A DNA stretch of 64,000 bases from Bacteroidales bacterium (GTDB lineage: Bacteria; Bacteroidota; Bacteroidia; Bacteroidales; Muribaculaceae): the NCBI GenBank assembly GCA_014800895.1, contig JAAVFG010000037.1, positions 1 through 64,000 of the forward strand, in the 5' to 3' direction. Both the position numbers and the translations under genes were made by a program. The notes beneath the pieces are model-generated. The model made no database searches. It was not told the DNA's origin and worked only from the letters and a program-made list of their open reading frames with translations. Below, piece by piece: positions 45,550-54,628 of this stretch. Each line of letters begins with the position of its first letter. The stretch's first letter is position 1.

Positions 45550-45583
45550 AAAAAAGTCATCGTTATATGACGGTGACTTTTTT
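45550..45583 (+). terminator. Terminator of lepA
   Basis: AAAAAAGTCATCGT pairs with ACGGTGACTTTTTT around a 6-nt loop (one G-T wobble), directly after the lepA stop. T-run present on both strands. Confidence 0.88.
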
Positions 45584-45666
45584 ATTTACCCTTATTGTCT
45601 TTGAACCTTTCGCCCTAAATTTATGTAATAATTTAAAATAATGTTAACTATTAAAAGAAATTGATT

Positions 45667-46143
45667 ATGAATATTGGAGATAAATTCCCTGATTTGTTAG
45701 GAACTGACGGAGAAGGAAAAGAGGTTAAATTGTCAGACTATCCCGGTAAGAAGTTTATTATATATTTCTATCCTAAGGATAATACTCCGGGCTGTACTCT
45801 CGAGGCTGTTAGCTTCCGTAATAATCTTGATATCTTCAACAAGATGGGGTATCAGGTGATAGGTGTGAGCCGTGACACTGCCGCCAGCCATTGTAAGTTT
45901 GCAGAGAAACAGGGATTGAATTTCCCCCTGATAGCGGATGTGGAGGGCACTCTCTGTCAGTTGGCGGGAGTATGGCAGGAGAAAAAGATGGCAGGTAGAA
46001 AATATTGGGGTATCGTGCGCACTACTTTCGTAGTGGACGAGAATGGAGAAGTGACTGACAAGGTTGAGAAGGTCACTCCGAAAACAGCCTCCGAGCAGTT
46101 GTTTGAACTTCTTGACGGCAGAGATGATATCAATCCCGCATAA
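45667..46143 (+). CDS. bcp: Bcp-type thioredoxin-dependent peroxiredoxin
   Basis: The 158-residue protein reduces peroxides. The active segment is FYPKDNTPGCTLEAVSF with the peroxidatic cysteine in TPGC. The usual nearby resolving cysteine (TxExC) is an alanine here. The other cysteines (ASHC and TLCQL) are further away, so it may be a 1-Cys or atypical form. The IADVEGTLCQLAGVW and RTTFVVDENGEV segments complete the fold. I use ATG 45667 (MNIGDKFPDL); TTG 45661 would add two residues. It has no signal peptide. Confidence 0.92.
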   Translation: MNIGDKFPDLLGTDGEGKEVKLSDYPGKKFIIYFYPKDNTPGCTLEAVSFRNNLDIFNKMGYQVIGVSRDTAASHCKFAEKQGLNFPLIADVEGTLCQLAGVWQEKKMAGRKYWGIVRTTFVVDENGEVTDKVEKVTPKTASEQLFELLDGRDDINPA

Positions 46144-46231
46144 TCTAATCCCGCAGAGGAGGGAGGATAGAGTAGAGAGAAAGAAGAGGAGAGAGACTAA
46201 AGGGGAATGAAAAGGTAAGGTAATAATCCCT

Positions 46232-46251
46232 GCGGCTTGAAAGAGCCGCTT
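46232..46251 (+). terminator. Small hairpin between bcp and nhaA
   Basis: GCGGCT pairs with AGCCGC over a 6-nt loop, then TTT and an A-rich stretch. It lies about 18 bp before the nhaA start, so it could end bcp transcription or lie in the nhaA leader. Confidence 0.45.
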
Positions 46252-46266
46252 TAAAAATAAAAAGTT

Positions 46267-47640
46267 TTGGCATCTGTATTTTACACAGCGCGAAAGACAA
46301 TAAAGAACTATGCCAATGGAGGAAACGTGCTTATAGCCGCCACTGCCTTGGCTCTTCTTATTGTCAATCTTCCTTTCACGCGCGATTTTTATAATTCACT
46401 TTGGACTCATCAGATCGCGTTGCAGATTGGAGGGTTTAATCTCTTCAGTCATCATGGCGAACCGATGTCGATAATGGCATTTATCAATGATGCGTTGATG
46501 GCGCTTTTCTTTTTCTCTGTCGGATTGGAGATAAAGCGTGAGGTTCTTGTCGGCGAGCTATCCGACTTCCGGAATGCTTTGCTGCCGATCATCGGGGCAA
46601 TAGGGGGTATGGCGATTCCTGTGCTTATATATTGGCTTATGGCAAAAGGCACTCCATATGCAGGGGGCGCCGCAATACCTATGGCAACTGATATAGCTTT
46701 CTCTCTCGGAGTGCTGGCGATGTTAGGAAACCGTGTGCCGATCGGTCTGAAAGTTTTCCTCACCACTCTGGCAGTTGTGGATGATATCGGAGGTATACTT
46801 GTGATAGCGATTTTTTACAGTTCGCATATTGATTATATGCTGTTGCTATATGCGGCGATTATCCTTCTCGCTATCTTTATAGGAGGAAAAGCGGGAATAC
46901 AGTCAAAGCTCTTCTATATCATATTAGGTGCCGGAGTATGGTTCTGTTTCCTTAATGCCGGAATACATCCCACTATTGCCGGAGTCTTGGTGGCGTTCTG
47001 CGTGCCTGCCACTCCCGTGTATGCCCCTAAGAAATATGTGCAGAATATCAGAAAGAATATATCTCATTTCGCCCATGAGGATGATGAGACTCTTAATTCG
47101 CGTACTATCCTGAATAAGGAGCAGCTCAACTGGCTGAAAGAGATAGAGTCCTCTTCGGATAAAGTTATCTCTCCGCTTCAGGATATGGAGGACACGCTGC
47201 ATCCTCTGGTGAATTATCTGATAGTTCCTATTTTCGCTTTTGCCAATGCAGGTATATTCTTCGGCGACATGGAGATCAGCCAGCTCTTCCATGGTATAGC
47301 GCCGGCGATTATCATTTCATTGATAGGAGGTAAATTCTTAGGTATCTTCCTCTTTTCAGCCGTAGCGATACTTTTGAAATGGTGTAAGATGCCTGATGGA
47401 GCTACATGGTCAAGTCTTGCATCTGTATCATTATTGGGAGGTATTGGCTTTACGGTGTCGCTCTTTATTGCCAACCTGTCGTTTGGCGGAGGGGATCCGA
47501 TTCTTTCCATTTTGCTGAATGATGCCAAGCTCGGTATTCTTGTCGGATCGCTCTTAGCCGGTATTCTCGGATGGGCTGCCTTACACTTCACACTTCCTAA
47601 GGAAGCACAGGATCAGGGAGAGGAAAGAGTGGAAGAATAA
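46267..47640 (+). CDS. nhaA: Na+/H+ antiporter NhaA
   Basis: An inner-membrane antiporter that expels sodium in exchange for protons, about 12 helices in 457 residues. Signature regions are MAFINDALMALFFFSVGLEIKREVLVGEL, the aspartate pair region AIPMATDIAFSLGVLAML and TTLAVVDDIGGILVIAIFY, and the C-terminal SLLGGIGFTVSLFIANLSF. The start is TTG at 46267: an in-frame TAA lies two codons upstream, and the first internal ATG would remove the first helix. There is a hydrophilic linker near the middle (NISHFAHEDDETLNSR), longer than in E. coli. Confidence 0.94.
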   Translation: MASVFYTARKTIKNYANGGNVLIAATALALLIVNLPFTRDFYNSLWTHQIALQIGGFNLFSHHGEPMSIMAFINDALMALFFFSVGLEIKREVLVGELSDFRNALLPIIGAIGGMAIPVLIYWLMAKGTPYAGGAAIPMATDIAFSLGVLAMLGNRVPIGLKVFLTTLAVVDDIGGILVIAIFYSSHIDYMLLLYAAIILLAIFIGGKAGIQSKLFYIILGAGVWFCFLNAGIHPTIAGVLVAFCVPATPVYAPKKYVQNIRKNISHFAHEDDETLNSRTILNKEQLNWLKEIESSSDKVISPLQDMEDTLHPLVNYLIVPIFAFANAGIFFGDMEISQLFHGIAPAIIISLIGGKFLGIFLFSAVAILLKWCKMPDGATWSSLASVSLLGGIGFTVSLFIANLSFGGGDPILSILLNDAKLGILVGSLLAGILGWAALHFTLPKEAQDQGEERVEE

Positions 47641-47710
47641 ATCTTTTTGAAGTATTAGTTAATTTTACAGTTGTCAGTTGACTCTATAAGGCGCTTTATT
47701 TATTAAGGCG

Positions 47711-47744
47711 CTTGACAAGTTACACCGGATTTTTGTTATCTTTG
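47711..47744 (+). promoter_or_regulatory. Promoter of the DUF1703 gene
   Basis: CTTG (47711-47714), 22 nt, TATCTTTG (47737-47744). The -7 is exact; the -33 is three of four and slightly far. The start near 47748 leaves 4 nt to the first ATG or 13 nt to the second. Confidence 0.6.
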
Positions 47745-47751
47745 CATAAAC

Positions 47752-49320
47752 ATGGAGTATATGGAAAGAAAGAATATTAGATATCCTATCGGCGAACAGT
47801 CTTTTGAGATGCTGCGTAAGGGTGGATTCCTATACGTCGACAAGACTATGTATCTCGATAAAATAGTCAATGGCAGCAAGTATTATTTCTTGGGCCGACC
47901 CCGTCGGTTCGGCAAATCTCTCTTTCTTTCCACCCTGCAGGCTTTCTTCGAGGGTAAGAGGGAGCTTTTCAAGGGTCTCTATGCCGATTCTATGGAATGG
48001 GATTGGGAACCTTATCCTGTGATATATCTTGATCTCAACACCGGAAGATTTCATGAGGAGAGTGAGTTTGAGGAGTTGATAGACCGACAACTCACTGAAT
48101 GGGAAGAGAAATATGGAATCTCAACAAGATTTAAATCTCCTGCCCAAAGATTTGCCTCCATCATTAAAACAGTATCGGAGTTGACCGGTAAGGGAGTGGT
48201 GATCTTAGTGGATGAATATGATAAACCATTAGTGAATAACATTCACGATCGTTGCCAATTCGAATTATATCGGAATAAACTCGCTTCTCTCTATTCCAAT
48301 TTCAAAAGTTCGGCGCCATATATAAGATTAGTATTCCTCACAGGTGTGAGCCGTTTCGGTAAACTATCTGTTTTCTCCGGACTTAATAACATAAGCGATA
48401 TCTCCTTCATTGATAAATATGCCGCCGTATGTGGGATAACTGAGAAGGAACTATCTGATAATTTCAAGGAGGGGATTCAGGAATTGGCATCCAAATATAG
48501 ACGCACCCCGGAAGAGGAGATTACTCAGCTTAAACGCCATTATGACGGTTATCACTTCTCCGAAGAGTGTCCGGATATCTATAATCCCTATTCTCTGTTG
48601 CAGGTGATGGCATATCAGAAATATTCAAATTTCTGGATTGAATCCGGCAATTCTACTCTTCTGGCGGAGCAACTGAAACGGACCAATTCAGACCTTAAGG
48701 CCCTTATCAATGCAAGATGTGCGCAGAATACATTAGAGGGTCTTGACATCGACAATATCTCGCCGTTGGCGCTACTTTATCAGACCGGATATCTCACCAT
48801 AAAGAAATATGATTACAGGAGAGAGATTTTTCATCTCGGCATTCCAAACGAGGAGGTGAAGCAGGGATTTTTCGAGCAGCTTCTCCCATACTACTCTTCC
48901 CTAACCAAAGATACGGTCCACGTGTTCATCTTCGATCTTATCGACGAGATGGAGGAAGGACGGGTGGATGATTTCATGAAGCGGCTGCAGTCGCTTTTCG
49001 CCGGATTCGGCCATGATTTGAAGTTTGAAGAGGAGCGGAATGTCTCCAATGCGATGCTCATCGTATTCTCTCTTATAGGGATGCACGTGGATGCCGAGGT
49101 CAGGACCTCCGACGGCAGAATCGATATCTTGGTTCGCACGGCGGATTATCTCTATATCATGGAGCTGAAATATGATAAGTCTGCGCGGGAAGCTCTTGAC
49201 CAGATTGAGCGGAAAGAGTATGCTCTTCCATGGGCTGTGGATTCCCGGCAAGTTATCGGAATCGGAATCAATTACTCTTCTGAGAAAAGAAGAATAGATG
49301 AATGGGTGATGAAAAGATAG
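47752..49320 (+). CDS. DUF1703/AAA-like ATPase with C-terminal PD-(D/E)XK nuclease domain
   Basis: The 522-residue protein is of the abundant Bacteroidales family with an AAA_ATPase-like N-terminal domain. Its Walker-A-like segment is FLGRPRRFGKSLFLST at about 47-62 and its Walker B is VVILVDEYDKPL. The C-terminus has the nuclease core GRIDILVRTADYLYIMELKYDK with Asp and Glu-x-Lys. Family starts resemble MERKxxPIG, so ATG 47761 (MERKNIRYPIG) is as likely as 47752. The biological role is not known; families like this occur in many copies and are thought to be mobile. It has its own promoter and no partner gene. Confidence 0.82.
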   Translation: MEYMERKNIRYPIGEQSFEMLRKGGFLYVDKTMYLDKIVNGSKYYFLGRPRRFGKSLFLSTLQAFFEGKRELFKGLYADSMEWDWEPYPVIYLDLNTGRFHEESEFEELIDRQLTEWEEKYGISTRFKSPAQRFASIIKTVSELTGKGVVILVDEYDKPLVNNIHDRCQFELYRNKLASLYSNFKSSAPYIRLVFLTGVSRFGKLSVFSGLNNISDISFIDKYAAVCGITEKELSDNFKEGIQELASKYRRTPEEEITQLKRHYDGYHFSEECPDIYNPYSLLQVMAYQKYSNFWIESGNSTLLAEQLKRTNSDLKALINARCAQNTLEGLDIDNISPLALLYQTGYLTIKKYDYRREIFHLGIPNEEVKQGFFEQLLPYYSSLTKDTVHVFIFDLIDEMEEGRVDDFMKRLQSLFAGFGHDLKFEEERNVSNAMLIVFSLIGMHVDAEVRTSDGRIDILVRTADYLYIMELKYDKSAREALDQIERKEYALPWAVDSRQVIGIGINYSSEKRRIDEWVMKR

Positions 49321-49472
49321 GTCACTATCCCTTGATTTAATACCTCGTTGCCCTCAGCGTAGCGCACCGGAGCGGGGTCTTAATGGCAGAAAGGTGGAGG
49401 AATAGGTCAAAGTCAAATATTAAAATAATAGAAACTACATTAAATTTTCTTCACTACCCCCATAATTTTTAT

Positions 49473-49480
49473 TAACTTTG
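49473..49480 (+). promoter_or_regulatory. -7 element upstream of the C10 protease gene
   Basis: TAACTTTG, an exact -7 match. The TTTT upstream at 49445-49448 is about 24 nt away, so the -33 is uncertain. The start would be near 49484, about 58 nt before the ATG. Confidence 0.5.
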
Positions 49481-49541
49481 TGGCAGAATAATAAATAGAT
49501 AGTTTTCTTTGTGCTATCTAAACAGATTGTTTTGTAACATT

Positions 49542-51959
49542 ATGATAAAAAGATTACAGATTCTCTCCTTATTGTCGGCTGTCGGGATTATCGCGTCCGC
49601 CGCACCGTTGACACCGGCAGAGTCTCTCTCTCGGTTGACTACGAAAACCGACTCTCCCGTTTCCTTGCGCTCAAGAAAGGATGTAAAACTTCTGCGTACC
49701 TTCACTAATGCAGAGGATGTGCCGGGGATTTATATGTTCAGATCAGGTAACAGATGCCTCTTTCTGAGTGCTGATGATGTGGCTGCTCCTCTTTTAGGAT
49801 ATATGGATATCCCAGAAAATGCAAATCCGGACGCTTCCGAGCTGGCTCCTCAACTCATTAAATGGTTGGAGAGTTACACCTCCCAGATAGATTATGCTGT
49901 GGCAAACGGGGTAGCTCCCTATTCTTCTGAACAAACCCGCGCCGAATCCCCACTGAAAGTTATCTCCCCGATGCTGACCACAAAGTGGGATCAGGGTGAG
50001 CCATATAATCTCCAATGTCCAACAGTTTCGGGACAACGATCAGTGACAGGTTGCGTTGCCACAGCTATGGCTCAGGTGATGAATTATTTCAAATATCCCG
50101 CCGTTGGAAAAGGATCGGTGAGTTATACCACAAGCTCCTATAAGCAGAGTCTCTCCATGAACTTCTCCGAAGTCAACTTTGACTGGAACAATATGCTTGA
50201 CCAATACAAGGAGGGTAACTATAACACTACTCAGGCAGCTGCGGTAGCCTCACTTATGAAAGCATGCGGATATAGCGTGGAGATGAATTATACACCTGTC
50301 GAGTCCGGAGCCTACAGTTTTAATGTTGCGCCGGCATTGAAGAATTATTTCAGCTACGACAAAGGCACCCATTATCTTACCCGTAATTTCTTCTCTCCTG
50401 CAGAATGGAAAGAGATGATCTATGAAAATCTTAGAAATGTCGGACCTGTAATATATGATGGAGTGTCAGCGGGAGGAGGCGGTCACTGTTTCGTATGCGA
50501 CGGTTATGACGGAGTAGGATATTTTCATTTCAACTGGGGATGGGATGGAATGTCAGACGGCTACTTCTTGCTTGAGGCACTCAATCCTCCCGCTCTCGGT
50601 ATCGGAGGCGGGGGCGGAGGCTTTAACTTCGACCAGGGAGCCGTATTCGGAGCGCAACCCCCAAAGGAGGGAACGGTGGAATTTTCTAATTATCTCCAGC
50701 AATCAGGCTCGCTCACTGCGACCGTCACCGGAACTAATTTAGTGTTCGATACCAATGGAAATGATGAATACAGATGGGTGAATATCTCTTGTCCTGCGTT
50801 TACCGCCCGTTTCGTAAGTATTGTCGAGAATTTAGAGACCGGAGAGATCAAGGAGTATCCTTGTGCAGATGAATTAGACTATAGACCATTAGTTTATTAT
50901 CCAAATTATTTGCCAACGCTTTCCCTTCAAAATATTCCTGTCGGAAGATATAAGATAACCTTAGCTACTCGGCAGGTAGCCAACGACAAGACTTTCCCGG
51001 TAGTGCCCGTTTACTGTGATTACCAAGAAAATAATTATATTTTTGTTTCATATGACGGGCAAAGGTACAGTGTCGATTTGCCTAAAGTAAAGGGTATCAC
51101 GATTCCTGCTATCAAGCTTGATTCGCCACTCTATCCGAGCAACACTGCCCGGATTGTGGTCACTGCAGTTAATGATGGAGAAAGCGAAGTATCCAAAGCT
51201 GTCACTCCAATGCTCTATTATCAGGGGAGACAAGTCTACCAGGGAAGCAGTAGTGTAATCAGTGTGCCAGCAAAAAGCACTGTTGATATAGAGATTTCTT
51301 CCGAATTCCAGGCTCTTGCCGCCGCACCTTCCATGTTGGAGGACAGGACAATGATATTAAGAATACTTGATTCTGAAATAGGGGCGTCCGGTCTGTATGC
51401 AGGTCAGGAGACAGTGACAATGCATGCCAATCCCGGTAAGAATAATTTTACTATTAATAGTGTCACCGTTGATGCTCCCGTCAATGAAAAGGGAGAATGT
51501 ATGATGAGTATAGGGGAGCCCTTGAGATTTACGGCAGACATAGCCCTGACATCAGGATATTTCTCTAATCCCGTATATATGATGGTCTATGCGAATGAGA
51601 CGCCTGTCGGCAATATGCTTATGGCTCAGAGTATAGGCGAACCTCTTACTATCATAGAGGCAGGTCAACAGTATCAGTTTAACGGCGAGCTGACATTCCC
51701 TCAGGGTGAGTCCGAGAAGTCCTATATCTGCCGTCTTGGTTATCATGCAAACGGTAAATATTCTCCCATAATGGAGAAATTCCAGTATGCGCAATTCAAA
51801 TTTGTCATGCCTGACTTGTCCGGTATCAATGAGATTGAGGATGACAACACGTCCAAAACCGAGTATTATAATCTCCAAGGACTTCTTATAGAGTCGCCCC
51901 GTAAAGGGGAGCTCGTCATTGTCAAGAAAGGCAATAAGACTTCAAAAGTGATTTGGTAA
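49542..51959 (+). CDS. C10-family (streptopain-like) secreted cysteine protease
   Basis: The protein of about 805 residues has a signal peptide and a Spi-like propeptide. The peptidase C10 domain has catalytic Cys171 in SVTGCVATAMAQVMNYFKYP, catalytic His315 in GGGGHCFVCDGYDG and the FHFNWGWDGMSDGYF segment. A region of beta-sandwich repeats follows. The C-terminus ends with YYNLQGLLI and VIVKKGNKTSKVIW, a C-terminal motif common in secreted Bacteroidales proteins and similar to type IX sorting signals, though export by that route is not shown. I start at ATG 49542 because the earlier TTG (49509) adds an unlikely 11 residues. Related enzymes degrade host proteins. Confidence 0.9.
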   Translation: MIKRLQILSLLSAVGIIASAAPLTPAESLSRLTTKTDSPVSLRSRKDVKLLRTFTNAEDVPGIYMFRSGNRCLFLSADDVAAPLLGYMDIPENANPDASELAPQLIKWLESYTSQIDYAVANGVAPYSSEQTRAESPLKVISPMLTTKWDQGEPYNLQCPTVSGQRSVTGCVATAMAQVMNYFKYPAVGKGSVSYTTSSYKQSLSMNFSEVNFDWNNMLDQYKEGNYNTTQAAAVASLMKACGYSVEMNYTPVESGAYSFNVAPALKNYFSYDKGTHYLTRNFFSPAEWKEMIYENLRNVGPVIYDGVSAGGGGHCFVCDGYDGVGYFHFNWGWDGMSDGYFLLEALNPPALGIGGGGGGFNFDQGAVFGAQPPKEGTVEFSNYLQQSGSLTATVTGTNLVFDTNGNDEYRWVNISCPAFTARFVSIVENLETGEIKEYPCADELDYRPLVYYPNYLPTLSLQNIPVGRYKITLATRQVANDKTFPVVPVYCDYQENNYIFVSYDGQRYSVDLPKVKGITIPAIKLDSPLYPSNTARIVVTAVNDGESEVSKAVTPMLYYQGRQVYQGSSSVISVPAKSTVDIEISSEFQALAAAPSMLEDRTMILRILDSEIGASGLYAGQETVTMHANPGKNNFTINSVTVDAPVNEKGECMMSIGEPLRFTADIALTSGYFSNPVYMMVYANETPVGNMLMAQSIGEPLTIIEAGQQYQFNGELTFPQGESEKSYICRLGYHANGKYSPIMEKFQYAQFKFVMPDLSGINEIEDDNTSKTEYYNLQGLLIESPRKGELVIVKKGNKTSKVIW

Positions 51960-52000
51960 GACGTTTAATGCTTCATACACTAAGATTTACCCCTGCATCT

Positions 52001-52016
52001 TATGGATGGAGCCTTA
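52001..52016 (+). repeat. Copy E (weak) of the dispersed motif
   Basis: TATGGATGGAGCCTTA, sharing GGATGGAGCCTTA with copy B. It is followed by GTGG and two further GGTGG-type echoes. It lies between the stop of the C10 protease and the terminator shared with dnaB. Confidence 0.35.
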
Positions 52017-52066
52017 GTGGGTGGAGGCTGATATCCCTTGGTGGATGAGGCTTGAGAACGAAAAAG

Positions 52067-52102
52067 AAAATGGAATGAGTCATCAGACGCTCATTCCATT
52101 TT
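52067..52102. terminator. Bidirectional terminator between the C10 protease and dnaB
   Basis: AAAATGGAATGAG (52067-52079) pairs perfectly with CTCATTCCATTTT (52090-52102), with T on both flanks. It serves the convergent genes on both sides. Confidence 0.88.
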
Positions 52103-52110
52103 TATCTTTA

Positions 52111-53685
52111 TCAGAAAGGGACAGGACTCTCTCCCGGTCCGGGCATGAGATCCGGACCTCCGAAGGGGGAATCATCGCCAAACCCTGCATTAGAGAAATT
52201 GAAATTCGATACATCCGGGGCAGGGGAGGAGTTGGAGGCGCTCTGCACACGGCGTGTCTCTACATTCTCGTATGCCTCCTGCATGATGTTGTACCCCTCA
52301 TCCCAGTTTTCAAAGCGGGCATATTTTGAGACGAAGCGTAATTTCACATCGCCTACCGCACCCGAACGATGCTTGGCGATAATCAATTCAGCCAGACCGC
52401 GGATATCATTATTTTCCGAATCCGTCGAGCTTTTGGTATAATACTCCGGACGATGAATAAAGCAAACGATATCGGCATCCTGCTCTATGGCTCCCGACTC
52501 ACGAAGGTCGGAGAGAACGGGACGCTTATCCTCACGAGTCTCCGTAGAACGGTTAAGCTGCGAGAGGGCGATGATCGGTATATTCAATTCCTTAGCCAAT
52601 CCTTTAAGAGAGCGGGAAATCATGGAGACTTCCTGCTCGCGCGAGCCGAGTTTAAGACCCGATGCGGTCATAAGCTGAAGATAATCGATCATGATCATCT
52701 TCACGCCGCGCTCCCTTACCAAGCGGCGAGCCTTGGTACGCAATTCGGTAATGGAGAGACCGGGAGTCTCATCCACATAGAGGGGCGCACCGAATACATT
52801 ACGCAGACGGTTGTTGAGACGGTCCCATTCCTCGGGAGACAGGTTACCGCTCTTGATCTGCTCACCGTTAAGCTCAGCCACATTGGAGATTATACGTTTT
52901 ATAAGCTGCACATTCGCCATCTCAAGAGAGAAGATAGCTACAGGAGTGGCAAGGTCAATCGCCATATTTTTTGCCATTGACAGGACAAAAGCCGTTTTTC
53001 CCATAGCAGGGCGGGCAGCAATGATGATAAGGTCGGAATTCTGCCACCCGGAGGTCATTTTGTCAAGATCGTTATAGCCGGTTTTCAGACCTGAAAGACC
53101 GGTCTCGGTATTGGCAGCCATCTGTATCTGTTCCAAGGCAAGGTTAAGGACAGGGTCAATCTGCGTAACCTCCCTCTTCAGGTGCATCTGTGAGATCTCA
53201 AAAATCTCTCCTTCCGCCTCCTGAAGCAAATCATCCACATCGTTACTTTCGTCGTAAGCCTCCGTCTGCACTTTTGAAGCAAAGCCGATCAGACGGCGGG
53301 CAAGATGCTTTTGCGCTATGATCTTTGCGTGAAATTCGATATTCGCAGCTGAATACACGCCGCCCGTCAATTCCGCGATATAGTAGGCTCCTCCGACATC
53401 TTCCAATGTGCCGTTCTGTCGCAACTGTTCGGTGACGGTCATCATGTCGATAGGTCGCTGGTTGAAGCCGAGGCTCGTGATAGCTTCATAAATCTTCTGA
53501 TGCTTCGGCTCATAGAAAGCATCGGGTGTGAGGAAGTCGCTGACATTCATGTAAGCATCTTTCTCAAGCATCAAAGCGCCAAGAACAACCTTCTCCAGCT
53601 CCACATCGTGAGGCTGGGTGCGTCCGTAAGGATCAGGTAATGCCACCTGTGGTTTCGTTTTCTTCTTAAATCTGTCTTCTGCCAT
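52111..53685 (-). CDS. dnaB: Replicative DNA helicase DnaB
   Basis: The hexameric helicase unwinds DNA at the replication fork. The N-terminal primase-interacting domain begins with PHDVELEKVVLGALMLEKDAY. The RecA-type domain has the Walker A segment IIAARPAMGKTAFVLSMA, the FSLEMA motif and the Walker B MIMIDYLQLM. SQLNRSTETREDKRPVLSDLRESGAIEQDAD and FIHRPEYY follow. Length is 524, normal. The C-terminal tail (SNSSPAPDVSNFNFSNAG) is low in complexity and probably disordered. The ATG at 53685 is chosen (MAEDRFKKK). No intein is present. No origin or DnaA boxes are seen nearby. Confidence 0.97.
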   Translation of the reverse strand: MAEDRFKKKTKPQVALPDPYGRTQPHDVELEKVVLGALMLEKDAYMNVSDFLTPDAFYEPKHQKIYEAITSLGFNQRPIDMMTVTEQLRQNGTLEDVGGAYYIAELTGGVYSAANIEFHAKIIAQKHLARRLIGFASKVQTEAYDESNDVDDLLQEAEGEIFEISQMHLKREVTQIDPVLNLALEQIQMAANTETGLSGLKTGYNDLDKMTSGWQNSDLIIIAARPAMGKTAFVLSMAKNMAIDLATPVAIFSLEMANVQLIKRIISNVAELNGEQIKSGNLSPEEWDRLNNRLRNVFGAPLYVDETPGLSITELRTKARRLVRERGVKMIMIDYLQLMTASGLKLGSREQEVSMISRSLKGLAKELNIPIIALSQLNRSTETREDKRPVLSDLRESGAIEQDADIVCFIHRPEYYTKSSTDSENNDIRGLAELIIAKHRSGAVGDVKLRFVSKYARFENWDEGYNIMQEAYENVETRRVQSASNSSPAPDVSNFNFSNAGFGDDSPFGGPDLMPGPGESPVPF

Positions 53686-53746
53686 AATCAATTTTCAAAC
53701 GTTCGGAACCCCTCCTATATTATCCGTAATTAGCAGGCGAGGAATA

Positions 53747-54628
53747 TTATCCGCAAAGAGTCATGGTAAAAAGCCAGACAGCGATAAAGAACATCAGCAT
53801 GGCGGTCTTGCCTAAAAGAGGATTGAGTTCCGCTCCCTCGGAACTTTTGATTTTACGCCAAAGGATATAATTGAAGTTGAGATAAACGAGCGTTCCTGCT
53901 TGCCAGAGGATATTGAAGCGACCGATGGTAGCCCATACTAAAAGGAGACATGCAAGGATACCATTGAAGAAATAGACATTCCCCATCACCTCCCTGCCGA
54001 AAATCACAGCCGTAGTGTGCTTACCGACGGATTTATCATCCTCCATATCGCGGTAGTTATTGACAATCAGTACATTTGCTCCCATCAATCCGATAGCCAA
54101 CCCGATAGGCAAAAGGAGGGAGAGGAAATTATGCCAATCACCTTGCTGAACATAGGCGGTGAGGCACACCGGAATGATACCGAAGAAAACTATTACCGCA
54201 ATCTCTCCCAGTCCATGATGGGAAAGAGGCCACGGACCTGTGGAATACCCTAAGGCGAATAGTGCGATAGCCACACCGACAGCCAAAAGCCACCATCCGC
54301 CCCACCATATCAGGGAGAGTCCTATCATGCAGTCGACAGCAAGAAGTCCTAATGTGGCGGTGAGCATCGCCTTGGGAGAGATGTCTCCTTCTGTCACACC
54401 GCGTCGGAATCCTTCGCGTCCTTTTTTATCCAGACCGTTTCGGAAATCGAAGTATTCGTTGGCGAAATTAGATACAATCTGCGCCAGAATTGCAAATACC
54501 ATACAAATAATAAACGGGAGAGTGTCAAACCCCCCGTTATATATCGCGCAGGCAGTGCCTGCCAAGACTCCCGCCACCGATACCGGCAGCGTGCGGAGGC
54601 GCATAGCCTCAATCCATGATCTTATCAT
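53747..54628 (-). CDS. menA: 1,4-dihydroxy-2-naphthoate polyprenyltransferase (MenA)
   Basis: MenA prenylates DHNA to make demethylmenaquinone. The 293-residue protein is a UbiA-type membrane enzyme with about 8 helices. The first aspartate-rich motif is NFANEYFDFRNGLDKKGR and the second is NNYRDMEDDKSVGKHT. The NYR/RD portion distinguishes MenA from UbiA. It overlaps the ADP-ribosylglycohydrolase gene by one base, so they are co-transcribed. This provides the menaquinone used by fumarate reduction in such anaerobes. Confidence 0.93.
   Translation of the reverse strand: MIRSWIEAMRLRTLPVSVAGVLAGTACAIYNGGFDTLPFIICMVFAILAQIVSNFANEYFDFRNGLDKKGREGFRRGVTEGDISPKAMLTATLGLLAVDCMIGLSLIWWGGWWLLAVGVAIALFALGYSTGPWPLSHHGLGEIAVIVFFGIIPVCLTAYVQQGDWHNFLSLLLPIGLAIGLMGANVLIVNNYRDMEDDKSVGKHTTAVIFGREVMGNVYFFNGILACLLLVWATIGRFNILWQAGTLVYLNFNYILWRKIKSSEGAELNPLLGKTAMLMFFIAVWLFTMTLCG

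Noticed and set aside
49321-49470. Remnant of a mobile element between the DUF1703 and C10 genes
   Set aside because: The GC-rich stretch around 49350-49375 looks different from its surroundings, but no inverted ends, target duplication or coding remnant could be seen.
52369-52980. A 203-residue plus-strand open frame
   Set aside because: It is entirely opposite dnaB, with no recognisable domain and no start context.
52111-53685. Replication origin near dnaB
   Set aside because: No cluster of DnaA boxes and no dnaA or dnaN gene is visible; dnaB alone does not mark an origin.
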